Origin: Variovorax soli NBRC 106424
GTDB taxonomy: Bacteria; Pseudomonadota; Gammaproteobacteria; Burkholderiales; Burkholderiaceae_C
Assembly: GCF_001591385.1 (NCBI RefSeq)
Contig: NZ_BCUU01000039.1
Coordinates: forward strand, 1 to 43,321
Direction: 5' to 3'
Length of the DNA stretch: 43,321 bases
Shown: positions 19,533 through 27,734 of the stretch, piece after piece
How positions within the stretch are numbered: the stretch's first letter is position 1
Layout: each line of letters starts with the position of its first letter
The notes under the pieces: model-generated
What the model was told of the DNA's origin: nothing
Database searches by the model: none
Seen by the model: only the letters and a program-made list of their open reading frames with translations
Translations under genes and position numbers: made by a program

Positions 19533-20098
19533 GCGACAAGACCACTTCGCCGACCATCCTGATCGTCCCCGGCCTGCGCGACCATGTGCCGCTGCATTGG
19601 CAGACCTTGCTGGCCGAGCGCCTGCCGCGCGTGCACACGGTGCCGCCCATGGGCCGCGACGACCTGGATTGCGCAGCCAAGGTGCAAGCGATCGAACTCG
19701 CCGCGCAAGCCATCGACGGCCCGCTGGTCATCGTTGCGCACAGCGGCGGCGTGGTGATGCTGATGCACTGGGCGCACCGCACGCAGCGGGCCGTGCAAGG
19801 CGCGCTGCTGGCCACGCCGCCCGACTTCGAGCAGCCGATGCCGGCGGGCTACCCGAGCATCGAAGCCCTGCGTGCGGGCGGCTGGTTGCCGGTGCCGCGC
19901 GCGCGGCTGCCTTTTCCGAGCATCGTGGCCGCCAGCCGCAACGACCCGCTGGCCCGCTTCGAGCGGGTGGAGAAGATGGCCAAGGACTGGGACAGCCAAC
20001 TGGTCGACCTGGGCGAAGTGGGCCACCTCAATCCGGCCTCCGGCTACGGCGAGTGGCCGCGGGCCGAAGCATTCATCGCCGAACTCTCGGCCGGCTGA
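19529..20098 (+). CDS. RBBP9/YdeN-family alpha/beta hydrolase
   Basis: This 189-residue serine hydrolase has the start ILIVPGLRDHVPLHWQTLL, the nucleophile elbow AHSGG in place of GxSxG, the acid NDPLA and the histidine in GHLNPASGYGEW, which is characteristic of this family. It is probably cytoplasmic because no signal peptide is seen. It overlaps the Bug gene by ATGA and is the last gene of the BKACE operon. A role in hydrolysing an ester, lactone or thioester of the pathway is plausible; the substrate is not known. Confidence 0.88.
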   Translation: MSDKTTSPTILIVPGLRDHVPLHWQTLLAERLPRVHTVPPMGRDDLDCAAKVQAIELAAQAIDGPLVIVAHSGGVVMLMHWAHRTQRAVQGALLATPPDFEQPMPAGYPSIEALRAGGWLPVPRARLPFPSIVAASRNDPLARFERVEKMAKDWDSQLVDLGEVGHLNPASGYGEWPRAEAFIAELSAG

Positions 20099-20148
20099 GC
20101 GCCTGCGCAGCCCCGCCATAATGCCGGGCCCCGTTGTCGCCAACCAGA

Positions 20149-20790
20149 ATGAGTGCCGCAGATTTCCTCCTATCGCCCGAAGTCCAGAAGTTGTTGAAGG
20201 CCGTGTTCGCCAAGCCCGCGGCCAGGTTGCCGGTGAATGAGCTGGCGAAGGCGTCGAAGCTCGATGCGCAGGAGGTGGAGCAGACCCTGGAGCACCTCGT
20301 CAAGAACGGCATCCTGAGCCGGCACAAGGCGCAGGGCGACGAGCCGGAAACGGTCGGCGCGAATGCGTCCTTCGTGTTCTACGGCGAACTGCGGTCCATC
20401 GCCCTCAAGTCCTTTGCCGCGGCGGAGCCCATCCGCGCCATGCTGCGCTCGAAGTTCAAGAATTCGGTCCTGCGCGCCTTCTTGCTGGGCGAGGACGGCG
20501 AGGCCACGGTGGAACTGCTGGTGGTGCACGGCGAGCGGGTGCCGGACGAATCGGACATGGCCGCGGCGTGCCAGAAGCTCTCGAAGTCGCTCGGCCGGCA
20601 CCTCAAGGTGCATGTCATTTCCAGCAGGAAGTTCGCCGGCCTCGCAGCACACGAAGGGTTCGGTCAGAAGCTGGCGGCCCCCGGTGCCATCGAAATCATT
20701 GCGCAGGGCGATACCAGGGCCCAGCCGGCCGCCGAGCGAGGCGGCCTCCTCGAGAGCGCCCGGAAGAAGCTGGCCGCGCTGGGCCGGTAG
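20149..20790 (+). CDS. Winged-helix protein with a degenerate nucleotidyltransferase-like domain
   Basis: This 213-residue protein has a winged helix-turn-helix of MarR/ArsR type (about residues 1-65) followed by a segment that aligns by eye with minimal nucleotidyltransferase domains: VLRAFLLGEDGEATVELLVVHG and later KVHVISSRKFA. The catalytic GS(x)nDxD pattern is not kept (LGEDG and VEL instead), so it is probably inactive. It may be a DNA-binding regulator. The ATG at 20149 is preferred; an upstream TTG at 20134 is possible, and neither has a clear ribosome site. The gene converges with moaD. Confidence 0.6.
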   Translation: MSAADFLLSPEVQKLLKAVFAKPAARLPVNELAKASKLDAQEVEQTLEHLVKNGILSRHKAQGDEPETVGANASFVFYGELRSIALKSFAAAEPIRAMLRSKFKNSVLRAFLLGEDGEATVELLVVHGERVPDESDMAAACQKLSKSLGRHLKVHVISSRKFAGLAAHEGFGQKLAAPGAIEIIAQGDTRAQPAAERGGLLESARKKLAALGR

Positions 20791-20808
20791 CCGCAGCGCT
20801 CGCCCGTC

Positions 20809-21066
20809 TCAACCGCCGGTGACAGGCGGGAAGAACGCGACTTCGCTGCCCTCGTCCAGGGCCGCGGTTTCCGCACTCATCACCTGGTCGAGCGCCATGC
20901 GCACCGCCTTGCCGCGGGCCAGGGCTTCGGCATAGGGCGCGCCGCGGCCAATCAGCTCGTCGCGCAGGGCCGCCAGCGTGGGCGCGCCCGTCTGCAGCGT
21001 CTCGCTGCCTTTGCCAAGCATCTCCCGCACCGAGGCGAAATAGCGGACCGTGACTTGTTTGCTCAT
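20809..21066 (-). CDS. moaD: Molybdopterin synthase small subunit MoaD
   Basis: This 85-residue ubiquitin-fold protein ends in the conserved double glycine (PVTGG), which is adenylated and thiocarboxylated and delivers sulfur to MoaE. The YFASVREMLG start and AFFPPVTGG end are typical. It starts 2 nt after the moeA stop, so it is the last gene of mobB-moeA-moaD. Its partner moaE is separated from it by the BKACE/Bug region. Confidence 0.95.
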   Translation of the reverse strand: MSKQVTVRYFASVREMLGKGSETLQTGAPTLAALRDELIGRGAPYAEALARGKAVRMALDQVMSAETAALDEGSEVAFFPPVTGG

Positions 21067-21068
21067 CG

Positions 21069-22334
21069 TCACGCCAGAAGTGAAGCGAAGGAAATGAACT
21101 GCACCGTGTCGCCCGCCTTGAATGGCTGCCCTGCGGGCGTGTCGATCACGCCGTCGCCCCACACGGTGGAGGTGAGCACGCCCGAGCTCTGGTTCGGGAA
21201 CAGATCCAGGCCGCCGGCCGCGTTGCGCCGCGCACGCAGGAATTCGCGGCGGCGATCCGCCCTGGGCCAGTCGAAGTCCGCACGCATGGGTACCGGCTGC
21301 GGCGCGACGCGGCTGGCGCCCTGCAGCGTCAGCACGAAGGGCCGCACGAGCAGAAGAAAGGTGAGAAAACTGGACACCGGATTGCCCGGCAGGCCGCACA
21401 CATGCGCATCGCCGATGCGGCCGTAGGCGAAGGGCTTGCCCGGCTTCATCGACAGCGACCACAGCTCCAGCGAGCCCAGCCACTGCACGGCGGCCTTGAT
21501 GTGGTCTTCCTCGCCCACCGACACGCCGCCCGTCGTCACGATCAGGTCGTTGCTGGCCGCCGCCTGGCACAGCGCCTCGATGGTGGCTTCGCGCTTGTCG
21601 GGCACGATGCCCAGGTCGCTCACCTCGCAACCCAGGCGGTGCAGCAGCGCGCGCATGAAGAAGCGGTTGGAGTTGTAGATGGCGCCGGGCTTCATGTCCT
21701 GCGGGGCCACCTCGCCCGGCATGACAAGCTCGTCGCCCGTGGACAGCAGCGCCACGCGGGGCCGCCTGGACACTTCCAGCATGTCCATGCCGACACTGGC
21801 CGCCAGGCCCAGCGCCTGGGCGGACAGGCGCTCGCCGCGATGCAGCACCACGTCGCCGGCCGCCACGTCTTCGCCGGCGCGGCGGATCCACTGGCCAGCC
21901 GCGGGCGGCGTCTCGATGCGCACACGGCCGAAAGCGTCCTGGGCGCTCTCGCCGTCGAGCAGCGCCGTGTCTTCCTGCATGACGACGGCATCGGCGCCTT
22001 CGGGAATCGGGGCGCCGGTGAAGATCCGTGCCGCCGTGCCGGCCGCCAGCGGCGCACCTACCGTGCCGGCCGGAATGCGCTGGGCCACCGACAGGATGGC
22101 ACCCGGCGCCTCGCAATCGGCAGCCCGCACCGCGTAGCCGTCCATCGCGCTGTTGTCGCGCGGCGGCACCGTCAGGGCCGACACCACGTCCTGCGCCAGC
22201 ACGCGGCCGTCGGCCTCGAAGGTCGAGACCCGCTCGGTGGCCAGGCGCGGCCCGGCGTTCTCCAGCAGGCGCGCGAGCGCTTCGTCCAGGGGCATCAGCG
22301 GGGGCCGCGCGCCGGGGGTCTTGGTGTCAGACAT
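21069..22334 (-). CDS. moeA: Molybdopterin molybdenumtransferase MoeA
   Basis: This 421-residue protein inserts molybdate into adenylylated molybdopterin. MoeA signatures are DNSAMDGYAVRAAD, FTGAPIPEGADAVVMQED, LLSTGDELV, TTGGVSVGEEDHIK, MKPGKPFAYG and GLPGNPVSSF. Full length includes the C-terminal beta domain. The ATG at 22334 overlaps the mobB end by 8 bp, so both are translated together. Confidence 0.97.
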   Translation of the reverse strand: MSDTKTPGARPPLMPLDEALARLLENAGPRLATERVSTFEADGRVLAQDVVSALTVPPRDNSAMDGYAVRAADCEAPGAILSVAQRIPAGTVGAPLAAGTAARIFTGAPIPEGADAVVMQEDTALLDGESAQDAFGRVRIETPPAAGQWIRRAGEDVAAGDVVLHRGERLSAQALGLAASVGMDMLEVSRRPRVALLSTGDELVMPGEVAPQDMKPGAIYNSNRFFMRALLHRLGCEVSDLGIVPDKREATIEALCQAAASNDLIVTTGGVSVGEEDHIKAAVQWLGSLELWSLSMKPGKPFAYGRIGDAHVCGLPGNPVSSFLTFLLLVRPFVLTLQGASRVAPQPVPMRADFDWPRADRRREFLRARRNAAGGLDLFPNQSSGVLTSTVWGDGVIDTPAGQPFKAGDTVQFISFASLLA

Positions 22335-22872
22335 AGAGTTCGGAGTCGTATTCGAAGCGGTCCGCGCTGTCGAGCAGCCACTGGCCGATGGCATCGGCAT
22401 CGTTCAGGTCGAACACCGGCAAGGCGGTGGGATGGGGCAGCGCGCCGGGGACGTCGGTTGCCACGGCGCAGATGAAGGCGTCTTCAGGGTACAGCAGCGG
22501 GCGGGCCACCGAGCCCGGCTCGGGCTGGCGCCAGACCTCGATCTTCAGCAGGTCGCTGTGCTTGAAGCCCTCGACCAGCACCCAGTCCACGCCGTCGTAC
22601 AGCTCGGCGATGAGATGGTGCACGCTCAGCTGGGTCGGTTGCTCGAACTCGCGGATGAGCGCCAGCCGCTTGTCCGACGCCACCACCACCTCGAAGGCGC
22701 CCGCCTCGCGGTGCCGGTAGGTGTCCTTGCCGGCATGGTCGATGTCGAACTTGTGGTGCGCATGCTTGACCACCGACACGCGCTGGCCCTGCAGCTTGAG
22801 CACGGGAATGAGGCGCTCGACCAGCGTGGTCTTGCCGGAACCCGAATACCCCGAAAAACCGATGACTTTCAT
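22327..22872 (-). CDS. mobB: Molybdopterin-guanine dinucleotide biosynthesis protein MobB
   Basis: This 181-residue P-loop GTPase-like protein has GYSGSGKTTL at its start, then VVKHAHHKFDIDHAGKDTYRHREAGA and VEGFKHSDLLKIEVWR, the hallmark segments of MobB, an accessory factor for guanylylation of molybdenum cofactor. The ATG at 22872 is the family start. It follows thrC after 75 bp and overlaps moeA. Confidence 0.95.
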   Translation of the reverse strand: MKVIGFSGYSGSGKTTLVERLIPVLKLQGQRVSVVKHAHHKFDIDHAGKDTYRHREAGAFEVVVASDKRLALIREFEQPTQLSVHHLIAELYDGVDWVLVEGFKHSDLLKIEVWRQPEPGSVARPLLYPEDAFICAVATDVPGALPHPTALPVFDLNDADAIGQWLLDSADRFEYDSELYV

Positions 22873-22947
22873 CGCACCGCTACCTCGTTGTCTCCGGCCG
22901 GCAAAGGCGGTGCCGCTGCACCTGCCGAGCCGGCTCTTTCTCAATGT

Positions 22948-24363
22948 TCAATCACAGTGCTGCGAAATGTATCGCTTGACGGCGTCCACGTCCTTGGGCA
23001 GGCGCGTAACCCTCTTTGGCAGTGACTCGATTCCCACGAAGCGTGCCGGCCGGTCGGGCTCGTGGCCCAGGGCTTCGACGATGCTGGCGGCGAACTTGAT
23101 GGGCAGGGCCGTCTCCAGCACGATCATCGGCACGCCCGGGGTCAGGTGCTCGCGTGCGGCCTTGAGGCCGTCCGCGGTGTGGGTGTCGATGAGCGTGGCA
23201 AAGCGCTTGTCCGTGTCGCGGATGGTGGCAATGCGGTCGGCATGCGTGCTGCGGCTGCTGACGAAGCCGAAGCGGGCGCTGGCGCCGGCAAAGACCGGGT
23301 CGGCACTCAGGTCGAAGCGGCCGGACTGGCCCAGCTCGCCCTCGAACAGCGCGCGCGCCTTGGCGGCGTCGCGGCCCAGCAGGTCGAACACGAAGCGCTC
23401 GAAGTTGCTGGCTTTGCTGATGTCCATCGACGGGCTGGACGTCTCGTGCGTGTCGGCGGCGCCGCGCACCCGGTACACGCCGGTGCGGAAGAACTCGTCC
23501 AGCACGTCGTTCTCGTTGGTGGCCACCACCAGCTGGTGGATGGGCAGGCCCATCATGCGCGCCACATGGCCGGCGCAGACGTTGCCGAAATTGCCCGAGG
23601 GCACGGCGAAGCTGACCTTCTGATCGTTGCTGCCCGTGGCCTGGAAGTAACCGGCGAAGTAGTAGACCACCTGAGCCAGCAAGCGCGCCCAGTTGATCGA
23701 GTTGACCGTGCCGATCTTGTACTTGCGCTTGAACTCCAGGTCGTTGCTGACCGCCTTGACGATGTCCTGGCAGTCGTCGAACACGCCTTCGATCGCCAGG
23801 TTGTGGATGTTCGGGTCCTGCAGGCTGAACATCTGCGCCTGCTGGAACGGGCTCATGCGGCCGTCGGGCGAGGTCATGAAGACGCGCACGCCCTTCTTGC
23901 CGCGCATGGCGTACTCGGCTGCGCTGCCGGTGTCCCCGCTGGTGGCGCCCAGGATGTTGAGTTCCTCGCCGCGGCGCGCCAGTTCGTACTCGAACAGGTT
24001 GCCCAGGAGCTGCATGGCCATGTCCTTGAAGGCCAGCGTCGGGCCGTTGGACAGGGCCTCGAGGTACACACCGTCTTCCAGTTCGCGCAGCGGAACGATG
24101 TCTTCCGTGCCGAACACTTCCTCGGTGTAGGTCTTGGCGCACAGGGCGCGCAAGTCGGCCGGCGGAATGTCGTCGATGTACAGCGACAGCACCTCGAAGG
24201 CCAGCTCGGCATAAGGCAGCTTGCGCCAGCGCTCGAGGGTCGCGGCATCGACCTGCGGATAGCGCTCGGGCAGGTAGAGGCCGCCGTCGGGCGCCAGGCC
24301 TTCGAGCAGGATCTCGCAGAAGCGCCGGCGATCGGGGTGGCCGCGCGTGGACAGGTAGCGCAT
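22948..24363 (-). CDS. thrC: Threonine synthase
   Basis: This 471-residue PLP enzyme makes threonine from O-phosphohomoserine. The PLP lysine is Lys113 in LAFKDMAMQ; GATSGDTGSAAEYAM and VPSGNFGNVCAGH bind the cofactor phosphate. It is the long (E. coli/yeast-like) class. It overlaps hom by 1 bp (TGATG). No thrB lies beside it, as is usual in betaproteobacteria. Confidence 0.97.
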   Translation of the reverse strand: MRYLSTRGHPDRRRFCEILLEGLAPDGGLYLPERYPQVDAATLERWRKLPYAELAFEVLSLYIDDIPPADLRALCAKTYTEEVFGTEDIVPLRELEDGVYLEALSNGPTLAFKDMAMQLLGNLFEYELARRGEELNILGATSGDTGSAAEYAMRGKKGVRVFMTSPDGRMSPFQQAQMFSLQDPNIHNLAIEGVFDDCQDIVKAVSNDLEFKRKYKIGTVNSINWARLLAQVVYYFAGYFQATGSNDQKVSFAVPSGNFGNVCAGHVARMMGLPIHQLVVATNENDVLDEFFRTGVYRVRGAADTHETSSPSMDISKASNFERFVFDLLGRDAAKARALFEGELGQSGRFDLSADPVFAGASARFGFVSSRSTHADRIATIRDTDKRFATLIDTHTADGLKAAREHLTPGVPMIVLETALPIKFAASIVEALGHEPDRPARFVGIESLPKRVTRLPKDVDAVKRYISQHCD

Positions 24364-25697
24364 CAGGACAGCTCCTCCTTGCGCAGGCGGACGATCGGCG
24401 CCAGCACCGAGGGCAGCGCCTGCAGCTGCGCCAGGGCGTCGTCCAGCGTGCCTTCGCGCGTGTCGTGCGTGAGGATGATCACGTCGGTCTGGGTGGATCC
24501 CTCGCCGCCCACTTCGTCGGCCTCGCGCTGCAGCACGGCGTCGATGCTGATGCCGGCATTGGCCAGCAGGCCGGTGACCTTGGCCAGCACGCCGGCCTCG
24601 TCGGCCACGCGCATGCGCAGGTAGTAGCTGGTCACGACCTCGCTCATCGGCAGGATCGGCAGGTCGCTCATCGCGTTCGGGTGGAACGCCAGGTGCGGCA
24701 CGCGGTGGGCCGCGTCGGCGGTGTGCAGGCGGGTGATGTCGACCAGGTCGGCGATGACGGCGCTGGCCGTGGGCTCGCTGCCGGCGCCCTTGCCGTAGTA
24801 CAGCGTGGTGCCGACGGCGTCGCCGTTGACCACCACGGCGTTCATGGCGCCTTCCACATTGGCCAGCAGCCGCTTGGACGGCACCAGGCTCGGGTGCACG
24901 CGCAGCTCGATGCCCTTGGCCACCCGCTTGGTGATGCCCAGCAGCTTGATGCGATAGCCCAGCTGCTCGGCGTACTTGATGTCCTGCGCGGCCAGCTTGG
25001 TGATGCCTTCCACATGCGCCTTGTCGAACTGCACCGCCGTGCCGAAGGCGATGGCGCTCATCAGCGTGACCTTGTGCGCCGCGTCCACACCTTCGATGTC
25101 GAAGGTCGGGTCGGCTTCGGCATAGCCCAGGCGCTGCGCCTCCTTGAGCACCGTGTCGAAGTCCAGGCCCTTGTCGCGCATCTCGGACAGGATGAAGTTG
25201 GTGGTGCCGTTGATGATGCCGGCGATCCACTGGATGGAATTGGCCGTGAGGCCTTCGCGCAGCGCCTTGATGATCGGGATGCCGCCGGCCACGGCGGCTT
25301 CGAAGGCCACCATCACGCCCTTCTCGTGCGCGGCGGCAAAGATCTCGGTGCCGTGCACCGCCAGCAGGGCCTTGTTGGCCGTCACCACGTGCTTGCCGGC
25401 CGCAATGGCTTCCAGCACCAGCTGGCGGGCGATGCCGTAGCCGCCGATCAGCTCGATGACGATGTCGATGTCCGGGTTGGCGATGACCGCGCGGGCGTCG
25501 CTCACCACCTGCACGCCGTCGCCGGCCACCGCCTTGGCGCGCGCGGTGTCGAGGTCGGCCACCATGGCGATCTCGATGCCGCGGCCGGCGCGGCGCTTGA
25601 TTTCTTCCTGGTTGCGGGCCAGGACCTTGAAGGTGCCGCTGCCGACGGTGCCGGCGCCCAGAAGGCCGACCTGGATGGGTTTCATGGATTCAGTCAT
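24363..25697 (-). CDS. hom: Homoserine dehydrogenase
   Basis: This 444-residue enzyme reduces aspartate semialdehyde to homoserine. The Rossmann motif GLLGAGTVG is at 11-19, the catalytic region IAGIINGTTNFILSEM is present, and a C-terminal ACT domain (about 360-440) probably gives threonine feedback control. The start could also be the ATG at 25685 (MKPIQ), as neither has a strong ribosome site. It lies 45 bp after the aminotransferase gene and is coupled to thrC. Confidence 0.96.
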   Translation of the reverse strand: MTESMKPIQVGLLGAGTVGSGTFKVLARNQEEIKRRAGRGIEIAMVADLDTARAKAVAGDGVQVVSDARAVIANPDIDIVIELIGGYGIARQLVLEAIAAGKHVVTANKALLAVHGTEIFAAAHEKGVMVAFEAAVAGGIPIIKALREGLTANSIQWIAGIINGTTNFILSEMRDKGLDFDTVLKEAQRLGYAEADPTFDIEGVDAAHKVTLMSAIAFGTAVQFDKAHVEGITKLAAQDIKYAEQLGYRIKLLGITKRVAKGIELRVHPSLVPSKRLLANVEGAMNAVVVNGDAVGTTLYYGKGAGSEPTASAVIADLVDITRLHTADAAHRVPHLAFHPNAMSDLPILPMSEVVTSYYLRMRVADEAGVLAKVTGLLANAGISIDAVLQREADEVGGEGSTQTDVIILTHDTREGTLDDALAQLQALPSVLAPIVRLRKEELS

Positions 25698-25742
25698 TTG
25701 GGGTTCAACGCGCGTCAGAGGCAGGAAAAGGTAAGGGAAGAA

Positions 25743-26969
25743 TCAAGCGCTGTGTCGCTTGCGGTAGCGTTCGAGGAAGCGGGCGATGCGGCCGATGGCC
25801 TCGCGCAGGTCTTCCTCGTGCGGCAGGAAGACGATGCGGAAGTGGTCGGGCGCGCCCCAGTTGAAGCCGGTGCCCTGCACCAGCATGACCTTGGTCTCGC
25901 GCAGCAGTTCCAGGAAGAACTGGCGGTCATCCTCGACCGGATAGACCTTGGGATCGAGCTTGGGAAACATGTAGAGCGCCGCTTGCGGCTTGACGCAGCT
26001 CACGCCCGGAATGGCGGTGATCAGCTCGTAGGCCAGGTCGCGCTGGCGGCGCAGCCGCCCGCCTTCGCCCACCAGTTCGTTGATGCTCTGGTAGCCGCCC
26101 AGCGCCGTCTGGATGGCCCACTGGCCGGGCACGTTGGCGCACAGCTTCATGTTCGAGAGCATGTTCAGGCCCTCGACGTAGTCCTGCGCGGCCGACTTGT
26201 CGCCCGACACCACCAGCCAGCCCGCGCGATAGCCGCAGGAGCGGTAGCTCTTGGACAGCGAATTGAAAGTGAGCGTGAGCACATCGCTCGACAGGCTGCC
26301 CAGCGCCGTGTGCTTCACGCCGTCGTACAGCACCTTGTCGTAGACCTCGTCGGCCAGGATGACCAGCCCGTGCTCGCGCGCGATGCGCACGATGCCCTTG
26401 AGCAGTTCGTCCGAATACACCACGCCGGTGGGGTTGTTCGGGTTGATGACCACGATGCCCTTGGTGCGCGGCGTGATCTTGGCGCGGATGTCGTCCAGGT
26501 TGGGCATCCAGTTGTTGGCCTCGTCGCACACGTAGTGCACCGGCCGGCCGCCCGACAGGCTGGTCACGGCCGTCCACAGCGGATAGTCGGGTGCGGGCAG
26601 CAGCAGCTCGTCGCCGTCGTCCAGCAGTGCGTTGGTGGCCATGGCGATCAGCTCGCTCGCGCCGTTGCCCAGGTAGATGTCGTCCAGCGTCACGCCCGCA
26701 ATGCCCTGCTGCTGGGTGTAGTGCATCACCGCCTTGCGTGCCGCGAAGATGCCCTTGCTGTCGGAGTAGCCCGCCGAATTGGGCAGGTTGCGAATCATGT
26801 CCTGCTGCACTTCCTCGGGCGCATCGAAGCCGAATACAGCCAGGTTGCCGATGTTCAGCTTGATGATCTTGTGCCCTTCTTCCTCCATCTGCTTGGCGGC
26901 ATCCATGATCGGGCCACGGATGTCGTAGAGCACGTTGGCCAGCTTGGCGGATTTGGAAATGGTCTTCAA
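25743..26969 (-). CDS. PLP-dependent aminotransferase, AlaA-like (alanine-forming type)
   Basis: This 408-residue class I/II aminotransferase has the PLP lysine Lys240 in NSLSKSYRSCGYRAGW, the NPNNPTG loop and the DEVYDK aspartate. Length and motifs match AlaA, which transfers an amino group between glutamate and pyruvate. The TTG at 26969 is chosen as start because GGAGG lies about 4 nt upstream and the protein then begins at the family position; a longer extension to 27110 would run across the divergent gene start at 27037. It is the first gene before hom-thrC. Confidence 0.9.
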   Translation of the reverse strand: MKTISKSAKLANVLYDIRGPIMDAAKQMEEEGHKIIKLNIGNLAVFGFDAPEEVQQDMIRNLPNSAGYSDSKGIFAARKAVMHYTQQQGIAGVTLDDIYLGNGASELIAMATNALLDDGDELLLPAPDYPLWTAVTSLSGGRPVHYVCDEANNWMPNLDDIRAKITPRTKGIVVINPNNPTGVVYSDELLKGIVRIAREHGLVILADEVYDKVLYDGVKHTALGSLSSDVLTLTFNSLSKSYRSCGYRAGWLVVSGDKSAAQDYVEGLNMLSNMKLCANVPGQWAIQTALGGYQSINELVGEGGRLRRQRDLAYELITAIPGVSCVKPQAALYMFPKLDPKVYPVEDDRQFFLELLRETKVMLVQGTGFNWGAPDHFRIVFLPHEEDLREAIGRIARFLERYRKRHSA

Positions 26970-27004
26970 AGGCCCTCCGGGGCGTACTTTTACTGGGGAA
27001 AACC

Positions 27005-27010
27005 TATAAT
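27005..27010 (+). promoter_or_regulatory. -10 hexamer before the Mth938-like gene
   Basis: TATAAT matches the sigma-70 -10 consensus perfectly and lies 27 nt before the ATG at 27037. No good -35 hexamer is visible at normal spacing. The region also holds the divergent control of the aminotransferase operon. Confidence 0.45.
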
Positions 27011-27036
27011 TTGACCACAGAAAGCGCCTCTTCTCG

Positions 27037-27426
27037 ATGAAGCTCCAGCCCGACAAGTCCGACGTCCAGACCCTGACCGCACATGGCCCCGGCTGGGTGG
27101 CCGTCAACAACGAAAAGGTGGACGGCAGCGTGGTCGTCGGCTCGCGCGGAGAGCGCTTCGCCTGGGACTGTCCGCGCTACGAGGACCTCGGCCCTGCGCA
27201 CTTCGAGCGGCTGGTCGAGTTGGGCGCCGAACTCATCATTTTCGGCTCCGGCAGCAAGATCCGCTTTCCCAAGCCCATGTGGCTCACCGGCCTGATGGCC
27301 AGGCGAACGGGCGTGGAAACCATGGACACAGGCGCCGCTTGTCGTACCTACAACATTCTCGCGGCCGAGGGCCGACATGTCGTGGCCGCGCTGATCGTCG
27401 AGCCCCTGAACGGGGACGGCGCGTAG
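27037..27426 (+). CDS. Mth938-like domain protein (DUF498)
   Basis: This 129-residue protein is a single Mth938-like domain, related to the mitochondrial complex I assembly factor NDUFAF3. The family pattern is visible in LELGAELIIFGSGSKIRFP and GVETMDTGAACRTYNILAAEGRHVVAALI. Its exact bacterial role is not established; in many proteobacteria it lies near secretion or respiration genes. It starts 67 bp from the aminotransferase TTG on the opposite strand. Confidence 0.85.
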   Translation: MKLQPDKSDVQTLTAHGPGWVAVNNEKVDGSVVVGSRGERFAWDCPRYEDLGPAHFERLVELGAELIIFGSGSKIRFPKPMWLTGLMARRTGVETMDTGAACRTYNILAAEGRHVVAALIVEPLNGDGA

Positions 27427-27515
27427 GCGGCTTGCATGGCCCTTCACGGTACCCGATCACATCAGGCGGGCGACGTTTCAGGGTAAAATCACGGGTTGCA
27501 AACTCAACGGCCGGC

Positions 27516-27711
27516 CCCAAATGCATTGGGATTCCTGCGTGTTTTTCTGAGCGCGGAGTTTCGCAATACCTCGAATGCGTAGGGGCGCATTCGAGCGGTG
27601 CTGCAAATGTATCGGAAATGCCTGCCGTCGCGTTGCGTCCGGGTGCTCCGTTCTTTTGCCGGGAGCCCGGACTCACAGGTGAGCAACGACCAAACCTTCC
27701 CTTGCAGGGAA
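27516..27711 (+). ncRNA. Hairpin-rich leader or small RNA upstream of bcp
   Basis: The 308-nt gap 27427-27734 has no convincing coding frame but holds four consecutive hairpins: CCCAA/TTGGG at 27516-27530; a perfect 10-bp stem CTCGAATGCG/CGCATTCGAG at 27570-27595; GTCCGG+GCTCC with GGAGC+CCGGAC at 27637-27672; and TTCCCT/AGGGAA at 27697-27711. A TAAAAT at 27484-27489 may be the -10 of a promoter. This could be a cis-regulatory leader of bcp or an independent RNA. I do not recognise a known class. Confidence 0.4.
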
Positions 27712-27734
27712 TCTAAGCGGAGATACAAAGTTTC

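Noticed and set aside
11675..20790. Integrative element around the BKACE region
   Set aside because: No integrase, transposase, tRNA-linked direct repeats or other mobile hallmarks were seen; only gene order suggests insertion.
24465..27014. Long open frame antisense to hom and the aminotransferase gene
   Set aside because: It crosses several real genes and has antisense composition.
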